64,000 nt of DNA, from NCBI GenBank assembly GCA_012103315.1, contig WLWZ01000007.1, positions 160,755 to 224,754 of the forward strand. The letters run 5' to 3'. The position numbers and the translations under genes were made by a program. Positions 18,410-26,626 of this stretch are shown here, piece after piece; within the stretch, counting starts at the first letter, position 1; the number at the start of each line of letters is the position of its first letter. The notes below the pieces were generated by a model. That model saw only the letters and a list, made by a program, of their open reading frames with translations. It ran no database searches and was not told the origin of the DNA. This stretch comes from Alphaproteobacteria bacterium. GTDB taxonomy: Bacteria > Pseudomonadota > Alphaproteobacteria > MPNO01 > UBA2964.

Positions 18410-19225
18410 TCACCACACGCTCCTACCGCCATCCATGACCAGCACCTGCCCCGTCATGTATGAGGATGCATCGGAACAAAGAAAAATCACTGCATCATGA
18501 TACTCGTCATGATACGCCATACGACGAAGAGGTATCCGGTCTTCTAATCCATCAACTAGGCTTTCGTTTTGCCCGTTAAATACGCCGCCTGGCGCTAGCG
18601 CATTACATCGGACGTTTACGTGTCCCCAGTAAGTTGCAACATATTTTGTCAGCCCGATCAGCGCATGTTTGCCGACTGAATATGAAACCGGCTTAAACGA
18701 CGTCACGTCTTCCATGTTCCGAGTTGGCGTATAAATTCGATGATCAGGCGCAATTACACCAAGGTCAGATGCGATATTAACGATACTACCACGCCCACGA
18801 CCGGCCATCTTCGCGCCGAACACCTGGATCATTAATAGTGCTCCAGTAACACCCACCTCAAATTCTCTTGACCAATTTTCTATGGGATAAGTTTCCAGCG
18901 CTCCACTTATCATAGAGTAACCATCATCCATTGTTGGATTCACGGCTGCATTATTAATAAGACAATCTACATCGCCTAACGAAGTACTAATCTCATCCGC
19001 TAATTCTTCTAATGCTGCTCGGCTGCAAATATCGGCAACTCTCGTCTCTAGCTGGGAATTTGGCATTCTTTCAGCAAACTTCGATCGTGCCGCTGCAAGC
19101 GCTTCGACATCAATATCCACCAAAATTGGTATTCCGCCGGCGGTTGCTACAGCAACTCCATGCTCGAGCCCTAACAAACCGGCACCCCCGGTTATCAAAA
19201 CTAGTTTTTGATCAAGTGATGCCAT
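18410..19225 (-). CDS. Short-chain dehydrogenase/reductase (SDR)
   Basis: A 271-aa classical SDR: cofactor motif TGGAGLLGLEHG (residues 12-23), CLINNAAVNPT (NNAA), catalytic Ser region IVNIASDLG and catalytic YSVGK near residue 197. An insertion before the active-site Tyr (DHRIYTPTRNMEDVTSFKPV) is longer than in ordinary fatty-acid-type SDRs and resembles sugar- or CMP-sugar-locus SDRs. It follows the other SDR after 5 bp, in the middle of the NeuB/NeuA operon. It would oxidise or reduce a hydroxyl/keto group on the sugar made by this operon; the substrate cannot be named. Confidence 0.85.
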   Translation of the reverse strand: MASLDQKLVLITGGAGLLGLEHGVAVATAGGIPILVDIDVEALAAARSKFAERMPNSQLETRVADICSRAALEELADEISTSLGDVDCLINNAAVNPTMDDGYSMISGALETYPIENWSREFEVGVTGALLMIQVFGAKMAGRGRGSIVNIASDLGVIAPDHRIYTPTRNMEDVTSFKPVSYSVGKHALIGLTKYVATYWGHVNVRCNALAPGGVFNGQNESLVDGLEDRIPLRRMAYHDEYHDAVIFLCSDASSYMTGQVLVMDGGRSVW

Positions 19226-19230
19226 ATCCG

Positions 19231-19983
19231 CTAGCGGCCCCTCGCCTGCCCGCCATCGACGACATGCGTCGAACCGGTAACAAATGAAGCTCGCGCAGAT
19301 GCCAAGAATACGACCATTGCCGCAATCTCTTCCGGCGTGGCAAATCGGCCTAAAGGAACATCATGTTCGAGCATTTCGCGTACCTTCTCGGGGTTGTCAC
19401 GAGAAAGGGTTTCCCAGACCGATCCTGGAAAGTTGGTATTTCCCGGTGCCACACCGAAAATCCGAATACCAATTTTCCCGAGCGGGAATGCCAAGTTCGC
19501 GACCATATTGTCCAACGCGCTTTTTGCAGCGGCATAGGCCACCGGAGCACCGATAGCCATTCGGCCAGCGATCGATGATATACAACCAATGGAACCGCCT
19601 TTACGAAGGAATGGAGAAAGCTCTTCAATTACGGAAGCTGCTGAAAACAAATTCAGCTCGAACATACGGCGCCACTCTTCTCCGCTTTCATCACCTGGAG
19701 GCACTGAGCGCCCGCTACCAACATTACATATTAGGATATCGACCACGCCGGAAAACTCATCGCGGACCGCCTTCGCAAGCCCATTTAGCCCAGCGGTGTC
19801 CGTCACGTCAGCAACAACAGACCTACAGCCCAATTCTTTTGCGGCGTCAGACAGTGCGTTCGCTGTCCGTGCGCATATCAAGCAATTCGCTCCTTCACGA
19901 ACAAATGTATCTGCAATCGAATGGCCGATTCCGCGACTAGCGCCTGTCACGATCACATTCTTATTCTTTAAATCGAGGTCCAT
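19231..19983 (-). CDS. Short-chain dehydrogenase/reductase (SDR)
   Basis: A 250-aa classical SDR from the ATG at 19983. The TGASRGIGHSIAD cofactor motif, ILICNVGSG, catalytic Ser in IGCISSIAGRM, catalytic YAAAK near residue 152 and a C-terminal TGSTHVVDGGQ are all present. The start at 19983 overlaps the stop of the TIM-barrel gene as TAATG, a strong sign of translational coupling; the six-residue upstream extension of the open frame is therefore unlikely. With the SDR at 18410 it forms a pair inside the nonulosonate-like operon and may carry out one half of an oxidation/reduction epimerisation or prepare a keto group for the class III aminotransferase. Confidence 0.87.
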   Translation of the reverse strand: MDLDLKNKNVIVTGASRGIGHSIADTFVREGANCLICARTANALSDAAKELGCRSVVADVTDTAGLNGLAKAVRDEFSGVVDILICNVGSGRSVPPGDESGEEWRRMFELNLFSAASVIEELSPFLRKGGSIGCISSIAGRMAIGAPVAYAAAKSALDNMVANLAFPLGKIGIRIFGVAPGNTNFPGSVWETLSRDNPEKVREMLEHDVPLGRFATPEEIAAMVVFLASARASFVTGSTHVVDGGQARGR

Positions 19984-20801
19984 TAGCTGTCCCGAAGCCA
20001 ATCACAAACCATATCACGATATTTAGTCAAAACACCCAAGTGATCGGTATCCTTCGCCCGTGCCGTTTGCAAAATATAATTACCTGCATAATCAGCATTC
20101 CGAAGCGATCCAAATACTTCCTCAAAGTCTGCATTACCGTCGCCAAGCGGTACTGTGGTGCCCCCAAGGGGCCGATCTTTTACATGAACATTTAAAATTC
20201 TTGAACCATACATTCCAATTTCTTCATTGGGGTCAAATCCATCCGAGGCACTATTGCCGATGTCATAATTTATACCGAAAGCCTGTGAAGGAAACTCGGC
20301 GATCAACTCTTTAAGTCTGCTGGGACCAAAGTCACTTTCAAACAAAATTCGTGTGTCTGCAAAGGCATCACTAACGGGACCAACGAGTTGTGGCAAAGTC
20401 CTGATGAGATCCTCTTGCTCAGTTAATGTTTCTATCCGACCGTTATCAACAAGCGGTACGACAAGATAATCGACGTTCGCTTGATTACACGCGTCGAGCA
20501 CAAAACGAAATTCGTCGAGGAATGTAGCGCGTTCACGTCCGCTAAATCTATGAAAAGGCGCCTGCATAAAACTATCTGACGTTACTGAACGTACCCCTAC
20601 GCCAGTCGCTGAACATATTTCCCTAATAGCCCGCCGACCATTGCCGGTCATCAAAGGGTTTTCTGCGAGTCCCTCATGATCAAGGGTCCATTCAATAACA
20701 GGAAAATTATTGTCACTGGCCAGGGCGAATTCTTCGGGCCAATTACCGGCAGGAAAAGCCTGAATCTTTCCTTCAATCGTCGGGCTCAGGCGCCCTTGCA
20801 T
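19983..20801 (-). CDS. Sugar phosphate isomerase/epimerase (xylose-isomerase-like TIM barrel)
   Basis: A 272-aa TIM-barrel protein of the PF01261 group. Metal-ligand regions of the family are recognisable: RILFESDFGP (Glu), FGINYDIGNSASDG (Asp), RILNVHVKDRPLGGTTVPLG (His and Lys-Asp-Arg) and YILQTARAKD near the C terminus, where family members usually have Glu. The protein begins MQGRLSP, which in relatives is usually preceded by a few residues (..GIMQGRLSP), and the frame is open upstream (SDIGF) without ATG, GTG or TTG, so a CTG start seven codons further upstream is conceivable. It lies 39 bp after the methyltransferase and is coupled to the next SDR. A role in isomerising the aldose precursor of the NeuB step is plausible but unproven. 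Confidence 0.82.
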   Translation of the reverse strand: MQGRLSPTIEGKIQAFPAGNWPEEFALASDNNFPVIEWTLDHEGLAENPLMTGNGRRAIREICSATGVGVRSVTSDSFMQAPFHRFSGRERATFLDEFRFVLDACNQANVDYLVVPLVDNGRIETLTEQEDLIRTLPQLVGPVSDAFADTRILFESDFGPSRLKELIAEFPSQAFGINYDIGNSASDGFDPNEEIGMYGSRILNVHVKDRPLGGTTVPLGDGNADFEEVFGSLRNADYAGNYILQTARAKDTDHLGVLTKYRDMVCDWLRDS

Positions 20802-20840
20802 AAATCCAATATCAGACAGCTGTTTACGCCTTGAATAGGT

Positions 20841-21536
20841 TCATTTGATACCATACCCAAGTACCATTAGTTCGCATGCCCAGCGGAAAAATTTTATTCC
20901 CGTTATTTCCGTGATTCGTCGGGCCAATGGAACCCCGATGAAAATTCTTAGAAAAGGGCACACATACTTAAGACATGGAAATCTCCATTGCACCGGCAGT
21001 TGGTAAAAAAGCTCACTCCCTGAATTGCGAATGCTGCAAATGCGCAACAAGTCAGACATCGTAAGGGTGTCATACGGTCGGCAGTGGGTGAAATCTTCAT
21101 AAAAGATCTTAAATTGTGTCTGCCAGTCAGGCGTCAAAATAATCAATTTACCCCCCGGTTTCAAAACCCTAAGGGATTCCTGCATCAGCGGAAGTGGGTC
21201 ATAAACATGTTCTATAACTGATTTATGATAAACAACATCAAAACTCTCGTCGGCAAACGGAAACGTGTCTTTCGTCAAGTCGCAATGTTTGATGTCGAGA
21301 ATTCTAGCTGTTTCGTCAGTTGAGAGATCTCGGTCGAGCCCGGAAACTTTTAATCCAATCCTCTCAAATGCCGCCAAAAAATCACCCCGCCCACAGCCAA
21401 TTTCTAGAAGCCTCTCTCCTGGTGACAATTCAAACCGCTCAGAAAGATATTTTGCTAGTTGAGCCGGGTACTCTGTCTTTGGTGACCGTTGTTCATCATA
21501 GACGACAGAAACATAATCAGTTTTATCTTCATTCAA
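20841..21536 (-). CDS. Class I SAM-dependent methyltransferase
   Basis: A 231-aa protein with the Rossmann methyltransferase motif I RLLEIGCGRGDFLAAFERIG (about residues 39-58), motif II GLDRDLS, and DVVYHKSVIEHVYDPLPLMQ with the acidic/His pair typical of PF08241/PF13489 members, then LKPGGKLIILTPDW. These enzymes methylate O, N or C atoms of sugars, lipids or quinones. It overlaps the VOC gene by 4 bp and belongs to the minus-strand operon beginning with the NeuB-like gene, so O-methylation of the acidic sugar is the likeliest guess. Confidence 0.85.
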   Translation of the reverse strand: MNEDKTDYVSVVYDEQRSPKTEYPAQLAKYLSERFELSPGERLLEIGCGRGDFLAAFERIGLKVSGLDRDLSTDETARILDIKHCDLTKDTFPFADESFDVVYHKSVIEHVYDPLPLMQESLRVLKPGGKLIILTPDWQTQFKIFYEDFTHCRPYDTLTMSDLLRICSIRNSGSELFYQLPVQWRFPCLKYVCPFLRIFIGVPLARRITEITGIKFFRWACELMVLGYGIK

Positions 21537-21970
21537 TTTAAAAGAACCTCGACAAGTTCCAACAAATTTCCTTCTGGATCTCGACAGAATGTAACTTTCG
21601 CTGCACCGTCAGGCGAGAGCTGAGGCGGTGCCATGAATTTAACGCCATCAGAAACTAGACTACCGTAGGTCTGATCCAAATTATCAACTGTAAATGCCAC
21701 ATGGGTAATCCCGGAATCATTTGGATACCTTTGTCCAGTATCAACGACATCCGGGTTACTGAACTTAAGAAATTCTAACATCCCGCCCCCGGGAACACTA
21801 AGTTTCACGGTCATCACCGATACGTCATCTAAAGCTAGCATGTTATCAAGGTAGTCTCCTCTCTCGTCCGATTGACGAGAGACGGAACATCCGAAGTGGC
21901 TCGTATAAAACTCAAGCATTCTATTTAGATTCTGAACAACGATACCGGTATGCCGCAATGCCGCCGTCAT
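21533..21970 (-). CDS. VOC-superfamily protein (glyoxalase/epimerase fold)
   Basis: A 145-aa protein with two beta-alpha-beta-beta-beta modules. RHTGIVVQNLNRMLEFYTSH opens the first module with the usual metal-ligand His. LEFLKFSNPD, GITHVAFTVDNLDQTYGSLV and VTFCRDPEGNLLELVEVL complete the second, including the Glu ligand near the end. The VOC superfamily includes glyoxalases, dioxygenases and epimerases. The gene starts immediately after the aminotransferase stop and overlaps the methyltransferase by 4 bp. In this operon an epimerase or isomerase role on a keto sugar is conceivable, but the substrate is unknown. Confidence 0.82.
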   Translation of the reverse strand: MTAALRHTGIVVQNLNRMLEFYTSHFGCSVSRQSDERGDYLDNMLALDDVSVMTVKLSVPGGGMLEFLKFSNPDVVDTGQRYPNDSGITHVAFTVDNLDQTYGSLVSDGVKFMAPPQLSPDGAAKVTFCRDPEGNLLELVEVLLN

Positions 21971-23350
21971 TTATATGTCTCCAACAACTTCCTGCACGGC
22001 CTCAGCAATCACCGAAACCCCCTCTTCCAAGGCATCGTCAGAAATCGTCAGGGGCGGCCCAAGCTTGATCGATTCCCGACCGGTGTGAACAACCAAAACA
22101 CCTTTTTGCATACACCGTTCACTTATTTTGCTTGCAAGCTTGGAATCTGGTTCACCAGTCTTAGGGTTTTCGGTGTGCATAGACGCAATCAAACCGTGGC
22201 CACAGATCCGAGAAATCCTACCGGGATATGCTCTCTTGATATCCTCCAACCCCGAGAATAACAAACGCCCTTTACGATCTGCCTCAGAAACAAGGTCCAA
22301 TTCCTCAATTATTCTAATGGTTTCCATACCAGCCGCACAACAAAGAGGATTCGCGGAATGGGTGCTACTCATATCGCCAACATCAGGAATATCCAATACT
22401 TCAGCACGCCCTATTACACCGGACAACGGCACTCCACCTCCCATCCCTTTTCCACAACAGATCAGATCGGGAGTTACCGAGTAATGTTCAAAGCCGAACT
22501 TTTTGCCAGTCCGAGCGAAACCGGCCTGCATTTCGTCAAATGCCAAAAGAATTTCATTTTGAACACAAAATTCTTCGACCGCTTTTACGTAATCTTGCGG
22601 ATAGAACACCGCCCCCCAACCCTGAAACGTTTCCAACAAAATTCCAGCGATGTCATCCTTGGGATCTATCTCCTGCTCCTCAAACTGCTCAATAGCTCGT
22701 TGAAACAACTCTGCGCCACCACCTTCATTTACCTCCCATGGGTAGGGGAAAGGTATGTGATGAACATCAAAACAGGTATCACCAGCCCAAGATTTTTGCT
22801 CAGAATTTCCTGTTGCCAGCTGTGCCCCAAGAGTTCGTCCGTGATAATTACCATCGAAACATATAATGCCCTGGCGACGTTTGCCTGCGAGCTTTCCGTT
22901 CATTCGCATTAACTTAATCGCCGCTTCAACAGCTTCTGTCCCCGACGAAAGCAAAAATGCTTTTTCGAAAGGTGATCCAACAAAATCAATCAATTTTTGC
23001 GTATACTCCGCCCGAATTTGTGTCGGGTAGGTATAGCTGTGCAGCAGCTGTGCATCCAAAGAAGCGTGAAGGACAGCTAATAATTCCGGATTCGAATGTC
23101 CGATGTTTGAAACGAAAATAGTAGAAGTAAAATCAATCCATTTGTTTCCAGCCGAGTCGAAAACACTATGGCCTTCTGCGCTATCCCACACGATGGGCAG
23201 CTGAGCATGCATCGATTTTGGTTCCATATGAGCCAAGCTCTCGATTAATTCCGACGTACCGGGCGCAGGAATAGCCGTCCCAATATCCCGATGTGCGGTT
23301 TTTACTAATGGAACTACTTTTGGTTCGACGCTGATTTGATATTCACTCAT
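21971..23350 (-). CDS. Class III (PLP) aminotransferase in the NeuB/NeuA operon
   Basis: About 459 aa from the ATG at 23350, which overlaps the NeuA-like stop by 8 bp; the open frame reaches 23374. Class III motifs are complete: WIDFTSTIFVSNIGHSNPEL, LSSGTEAVEAAIKLM, FDGNYHGRTLGAQLATGNS, GILLETFQGWG, LLAFDEMQAGFARTG and the Schiff-base lysine in CCGKGMGGGVPLSG. Aminotransferases in nonulosonate pathways (PseC, LegC types) normally belong to the DegT/DnrJ family, so a class III enzyme here is unusual. It may aminate a terminal aldehyde or keto group before the NeuB step, or act on a different small molecule. Reading the neighbours as one pathway is inference. Confidence 0.87.
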   Translation of the reverse strand: MSEYQISVEPKVVPLVKTAHRDIGTAIPAPGTSELIESLAHMEPKSMHAQLPIVWDSAEGHSVFDSAGNKWIDFTSTIFVSNIGHSNPELLAVLHASLDAQLLHSYTYPTQIRAEYTQKLIDFVGSPFEKAFLLSSGTEAVEAAIKLMRMNGKLAGKRRQGIICFDGNYHGRTLGAQLATGNSEQKSWAGDTCFDVHHIPFPYPWEVNEGGGAELFQRAIEQFEEQEIDPKDDIAGILLETFQGWGAVFYPQDYVKAVEEFCVQNEILLAFDEMQAGFARTGKKFGFEHYSVTPDLICCGKGMGGGVPLSGVIGRAEVLDIPDVGDMSSTHSANPLCCAAGMETIRIIEELDLVSEADRKGRLLFSGLEDIKRAYPGRISRICGHGLIASMHTENPKTGEPDSKLASKISERCMQKGVLVVHTGRESIKLGPPLTISDDALEEGVSVIAEAVQEVVGDI

Positions 23351-24083
23351 GAAAGTTCTCAAACAATCGGTCAACCAACTCGCTATTTTTCTTCAATTCG
23401 AATTCCAAGAATTCTAAATCCTCCGGCCGGTCGATTTCCGTAACCGGTGGTGTTAAAAAGCCTAAAACACGGTCACCATGGAGGCGTGCTTGTTCCGTGA
23501 TCATTGAAACCTTCAGAACATCGACATACCCATTTGGACTGTATGTTTTTGGAAAGATTTGTCGAGGCGCGTTTGCAGCTTCTAAGTCCATGTCTAAGGT
23601 AAACGCAGTCGCAAGGAAACCATCCTTCATTTCCACTGTCTTATAAGCAGTCTCAGCCATTTCATGAACCGAACGCAGTGCCGTTGCATTTGGATATTGC
23701 ATGAAAGAATCAATCGCAGAATCTATAATTGATGGATCTCTGACTGGAGTCGTAGGACGCAGGTGAACCAAAAATTGTGGTGATTCATTCTTTGATTCAT
23801 TTAGCCAATCCAAAAAGTGCCTCATGACGTCAATGTCACCGGCACGATCATTCGCAATTGATTCAGGTCGAAGAAACGGAGCTTCAGCGCCGTAAGACAG
23901 AGCGATCTCGGCGTAATCCGCAGAATCTGTCGACACGAATACTCGATCAATTTTCATTGTCAATTTCGCTGCCGCGATGGAATAAGCGAGTAGTGGGTAA
24001 CCACAGACTGCCCGAATGTTTTTATCAGGTACTCCCTTGGATCCCGCTCGTGCCGGAATAATGGCGTAGACAATTGGCGTCAC
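23343..24083 (-). CDS. Acylneuraminate cytidylyltransferase-family protein (NeuA-like)
   Basis: A 246-aa nucleotidyltransferase of PF02348. The N-terminal IIPARAGSKGVPDKNIRAV is the CTP-binding signature, followed by VFVSTDSADYAEIA, VHLRPTTPVRDPSIIDSAI and YSPNGYVDVLK. Members transfer CMP to a nonulosonic acid (Neu5Ac, legionaminic, pseudaminic) or to Kdo-like 2-keto sugars. The NeuB-like gene ends 49 bp upstream, and the class III aminotransferase overlaps it downstream. The exact acid cannot be deduced; the absence of N-acetyl-specific and DegT-type enzymes argues against a standard sialic or pseudaminic route. Confidence 0.88.
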   Translation of the reverse strand: MTPIVYAIIPARAGSKGVPDKNIRAVCGYPLLAYSIAAAKLTMKIDRVFVSTDSADYAEIALSYGAEAPFLRPESIANDRAGDIDVMRHFLDWLNESKNESPQFLVHLRPTTPVRDPSIIDSAIDSFMQYPNATALRSVHEMAETAYKTVEMKDGFLATAFTLDMDLEAANAPRQIFPKTYSPNGYVDVLKVSMITEQARLHGDRVLGFLTPPVTEIDRPEDLEFLEFELKKNSELVDRLFENFHE

Positions 24084-24132
24084 AATTAAATGTCTCTTTC
24101 ACATGGGCACCATAAAGGACGAATAGATGTGA

Positions 24133-25020
24133 TCAGCTCTTATTAGAACCCCAATATCTGAGCTTTTCCGCGACCTCTTCTTCTACTTGAGTAATTCGTT
24201 TGACGCCGTCTCCAATGCATCCCGGAATTTCCCTAATGTAACTGGCAACTAACTCAATCCCTCGTTTCTCGAGCGAAGCCGATTGGTCGCTACCATACAT
24301 GGAGCGATCAAGGGTAATATGCCGTTCTACACATACAGCGCCCATCATTGCCGCCATCACGGATGGGAACATTGTCACTTCATGCCCACTGTAACCCACA
24401 GGACAATCATAACGCTCACGCAATTCAGTAAGGCAAGCCAAATTCAAGGCCCCCTCGGGAGCCGGGTATTCTGAAACTGTATGCATCAGAACGAAAGGGC
24501 AATTCGCTTTTCGAAAAATATTAACCGCACGATCAATATCATCATAGGTACACATTCCAGTTGAAAGAAAAGTCATACGCTTTTCAGAAGCCACTGCTTC
24601 CAGTAACTCAACATGTGTTGCCATCGCAGAAGCAATTTTGTTGTACTTCAGATCGTACTGACGAAGGAACTCCTGGCTCGGCACATCCCAAGCAGATGCA
24701 AACCAGATAATTCCCTTCTCTTTGCAATAGATATCAATTTCGTCATATTCATCTTTTCCGAATTCAAGGCCTTCCTTCTGCTCGCGCTGCGTCGTGCCCC
24801 AGGGGCTTTCACGAGGTGCGTCGAGTACACTCGCCGGATAAACAATATCAATCGTACGTTTTTGGAATTTAACAGCATCCCAACCGGCGTCTTTCGCCAT
24901 ATCAATCAGCTTTTTGGTGATTGCCATGTCACCATTATGATTAATTCCGATTTCAGCAATCAGAAAAACCTCTTTCGCAAGAGGCACGGGGGAATCTTGA
25001 AGTAGCTCCAGTCTCATCAA
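24133..25020 (-). CDS. N-acetylneuraminate synthase-family protein (NeuB-like), lacks SAF domain
   Basis: A 295-aa TIM-barrel PEP-condensing enzyme (PF03102). Visible are FLIAEIGINHNGDMAITKKL at the N terminus, WDAVKFQKR (PEP-binding Lys), IASAMATHVELLEAV, the metal-ligand His in LMHTVSEYP and the second His in VGYSGHEV. The chain stops at VAEKLRYWGSNKS, where sialic acid synthases of about 350 aa continue into a C-terminal SAF (antifreeze-like) domain. In N. meningitidis NeuB that domain lends an Arg that contacts the N-acetyl group, so its absence hints at a different aldose substrate. It is the first gene of the operon running down to 15949. Two adjacent Met codons open the frame; either may start. 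Confidence 0.87.
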   Translation of the reverse strand: MMRLELLQDSPVPLAKEVFLIAEIGINHNGDMAITKKLIDMAKDAGWDAVKFQKRTIDIVYPASVLDAPRESPWGTTQREQKEGLEFGKDEYDEIDIYCKEKGIIWFASAWDVPSQEFLRQYDLKYNKIASAMATHVELLEAVASEKRMTFLSTGMCTYDDIDRAVNIFRKANCPFVLMHTVSEYPAPEGALNLACLTELRERYDCPVGYSGHEVTMFPSVMAAMMGAVCVERHITLDRSMYGSDQSASLEKRGIELVASYIREIPGCIGDGVKRITQVEEEVAEKLRYWGSNKS

Positions 25021-25093
25021 CCTAATTCCTGTTTTAGCTATTTTTCTATGACATGCGACAAAAGCTGACAGTCGGGAATTTAAGTATCAGCCT

Positions 25094-26587
25094 TTAAAGT
25101 ATCGATGGGCATCCCGGACGAATACGGATTTCATAACTCCCTTGGTGCCAAACTATTATCGTATCTTCCTTTAAATCCCTTAATCTTTGATGAGGAATAA
25201 GATGTGGCACGTTTTCAACGACGACCGGAGAACATTGATCTCGTTTTTTGAGCTCTCCGTGCCCAATTAGCAATCCCTCCGTCGCAAATCCTGGACCGTT
25301 ATAAAACCACGTCGGATTAATACCAATCCTCGGGCGTGTATTCGAAAAAAGATATACCCACCCATTAGTAAACGTTCCCCAGACGCCCTTCTGCCATACT
25401 TGTCCCTCAGAAACCTTTGCAATCGCCTCAACCAAATTCCTATCAGCCGGCCGTCTTAGCTGAAATAACAGATCCTGGGATTGTAGTTTCGCCACGTGAT
25501 AGCCGGTTGACGAGACCATAACTAAACAAGGATACACAAAAACAGCAGCTAGAAGATATAAACCAGACCTTTTTAGCTTAGAAAGTTCTTCCCCATACAA
25601 CAAAACAAATAAGAACACAGCGGGAAAAATAATATAAATATGGTAGTCTTTATCAGACGCTGTATAAATATACCCAAGAATAGACAGTAAAAATACTACC
25701 AAAACAAAATAAAAATTTAAATCTCGGTCAACTTTTGTAGAAAATTTTCTAATAGAGACAACAATGGCAATTAAAACTGGCGCGCCAGATATCATAAAAT
25801 GCGAAAACCCATTTCTTCGTATCAAATACGCATTGTAGTTTAAATTATATTCCTTATATATTTTGTTAAATACTATATTATTTTGGTAAAACTCTGATGG
25901 AGAAAACCCAAAAGACCATGAAAAAATAAAAAATATCGTTAAAAAGACACCCCCCAATACAAGCAAAGAAGCCAAGATATTTTTTATTAAGTTACCTTCG
26001 CCAATTCTAATAAAACAAATCAAAGGAATAAAAATTAGCGAATCAATACGCGTCAAAATCGCGATTGAAAAAAACACACAGGCAAAAACTGCTGATCGCG
26101 CGGATGGCGCCTGAATATTTTTTGATAATGCATATAAAAACAAGAGCAAGAACAATGTCTGAAATAAAGCAATACTGAGATTTGATCCCTGACCAAACAA
26201 AGTTGTTCCAGAAAACAACACAATAATTAAAATTACAGCATTGCTTTTCACTTCCCGTACAGCGATCAAGAACACGACATAGAGAAGAGAAAACGTCGTG
26301 ACGGCGAGCACGAAAGGGGCCTGCGCAGCACCGCTACCTATGATTTTGTGGAAAAGAAGCAAAAATGTAATATACGCAGGGCCTTTAGCAAAAAAATTAT
26401 CACGGTAAAGATGGAAATCCTCGGAAAGCAGCGAAGCGACAACATAATACGCGCCATAGTCACTTCCCCACTCACGTACTAGTTGATAACCCCAACCGAA
26501 TGCAATAAGTGCACAAATTGACGGTCCCCAGATCAAAGGAGATTTCAACTTCAGAAAATCAAAAAGTCGGGAACGCATCATTTCCAC
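25094..26587 (-). CDS. GT-C-fold membrane glycosyltransferase (GT39/GT83-like), putative
   Basis: A 497-aa integral membrane protein with about eleven hydrophobic segments. The first periplasmic loop has GSDYGAYYVVASLLSED followed by FHLYRDNFFAKGPAYITFLL. This corresponds to the acidic-residue loop and the RD-F-KGP pattern seen in ArnT/PMT-like GT-C transferases, which use polyprenyl-phosphate sugars. A soluble C-terminal domain of about 120 residues follows. It stands 73 bp after the NeuB operon start region but is transcribed in the same direction toward it. A polyprenyl-P-sugar donor could come from the GT2 at 17326. Substrates are unknown. Confidence 0.7.
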   Translation of the reverse strand: MEMMRSRLFDFLKLKSPLIWGPSICALIAFGWGYQLVREWGSDYGAYYVVASLLSEDFHLYRDNFFAKGPAYITFLLLFHKIIGSGAAQAPFVLAVTTFSLLYVVFLIAVREVKSNAVILIIVLFSGTTLFGQGSNLSIALFQTLFLLLFLYALSKNIQAPSARSAVFACVFFSIAILTRIDSLIFIPLICFIRIGEGNLIKNILASLLVLGGVFLTIFFIFSWSFGFSPSEFYQNNIVFNKIYKEYNLNYNAYLIRRNGFSHFMISGAPVLIAIVVSIRKFSTKVDRDLNFYFVLVVFLLSILGYIYTASDKDYHIYIIFPAVFLFVLLYGEELSKLKRSGLYLLAAVFVYPCLVMVSSTGYHVAKLQSQDLLFQLRRPADRNLVEAIAKVSEGQVWQKGVWGTFTNGWVYLFSNTRPRIGINPTWFYNGPGFATEGLLIGHGELKKRDQCSPVVVENVPHLIPHQRLRDLKEDTIIVWHQGSYEIRIRPGCPSIL

Positions 26588-26626
26588 AACTACCTAAAAG
26601 CAAGAATTTTCAACAGCAGCAGGCAC

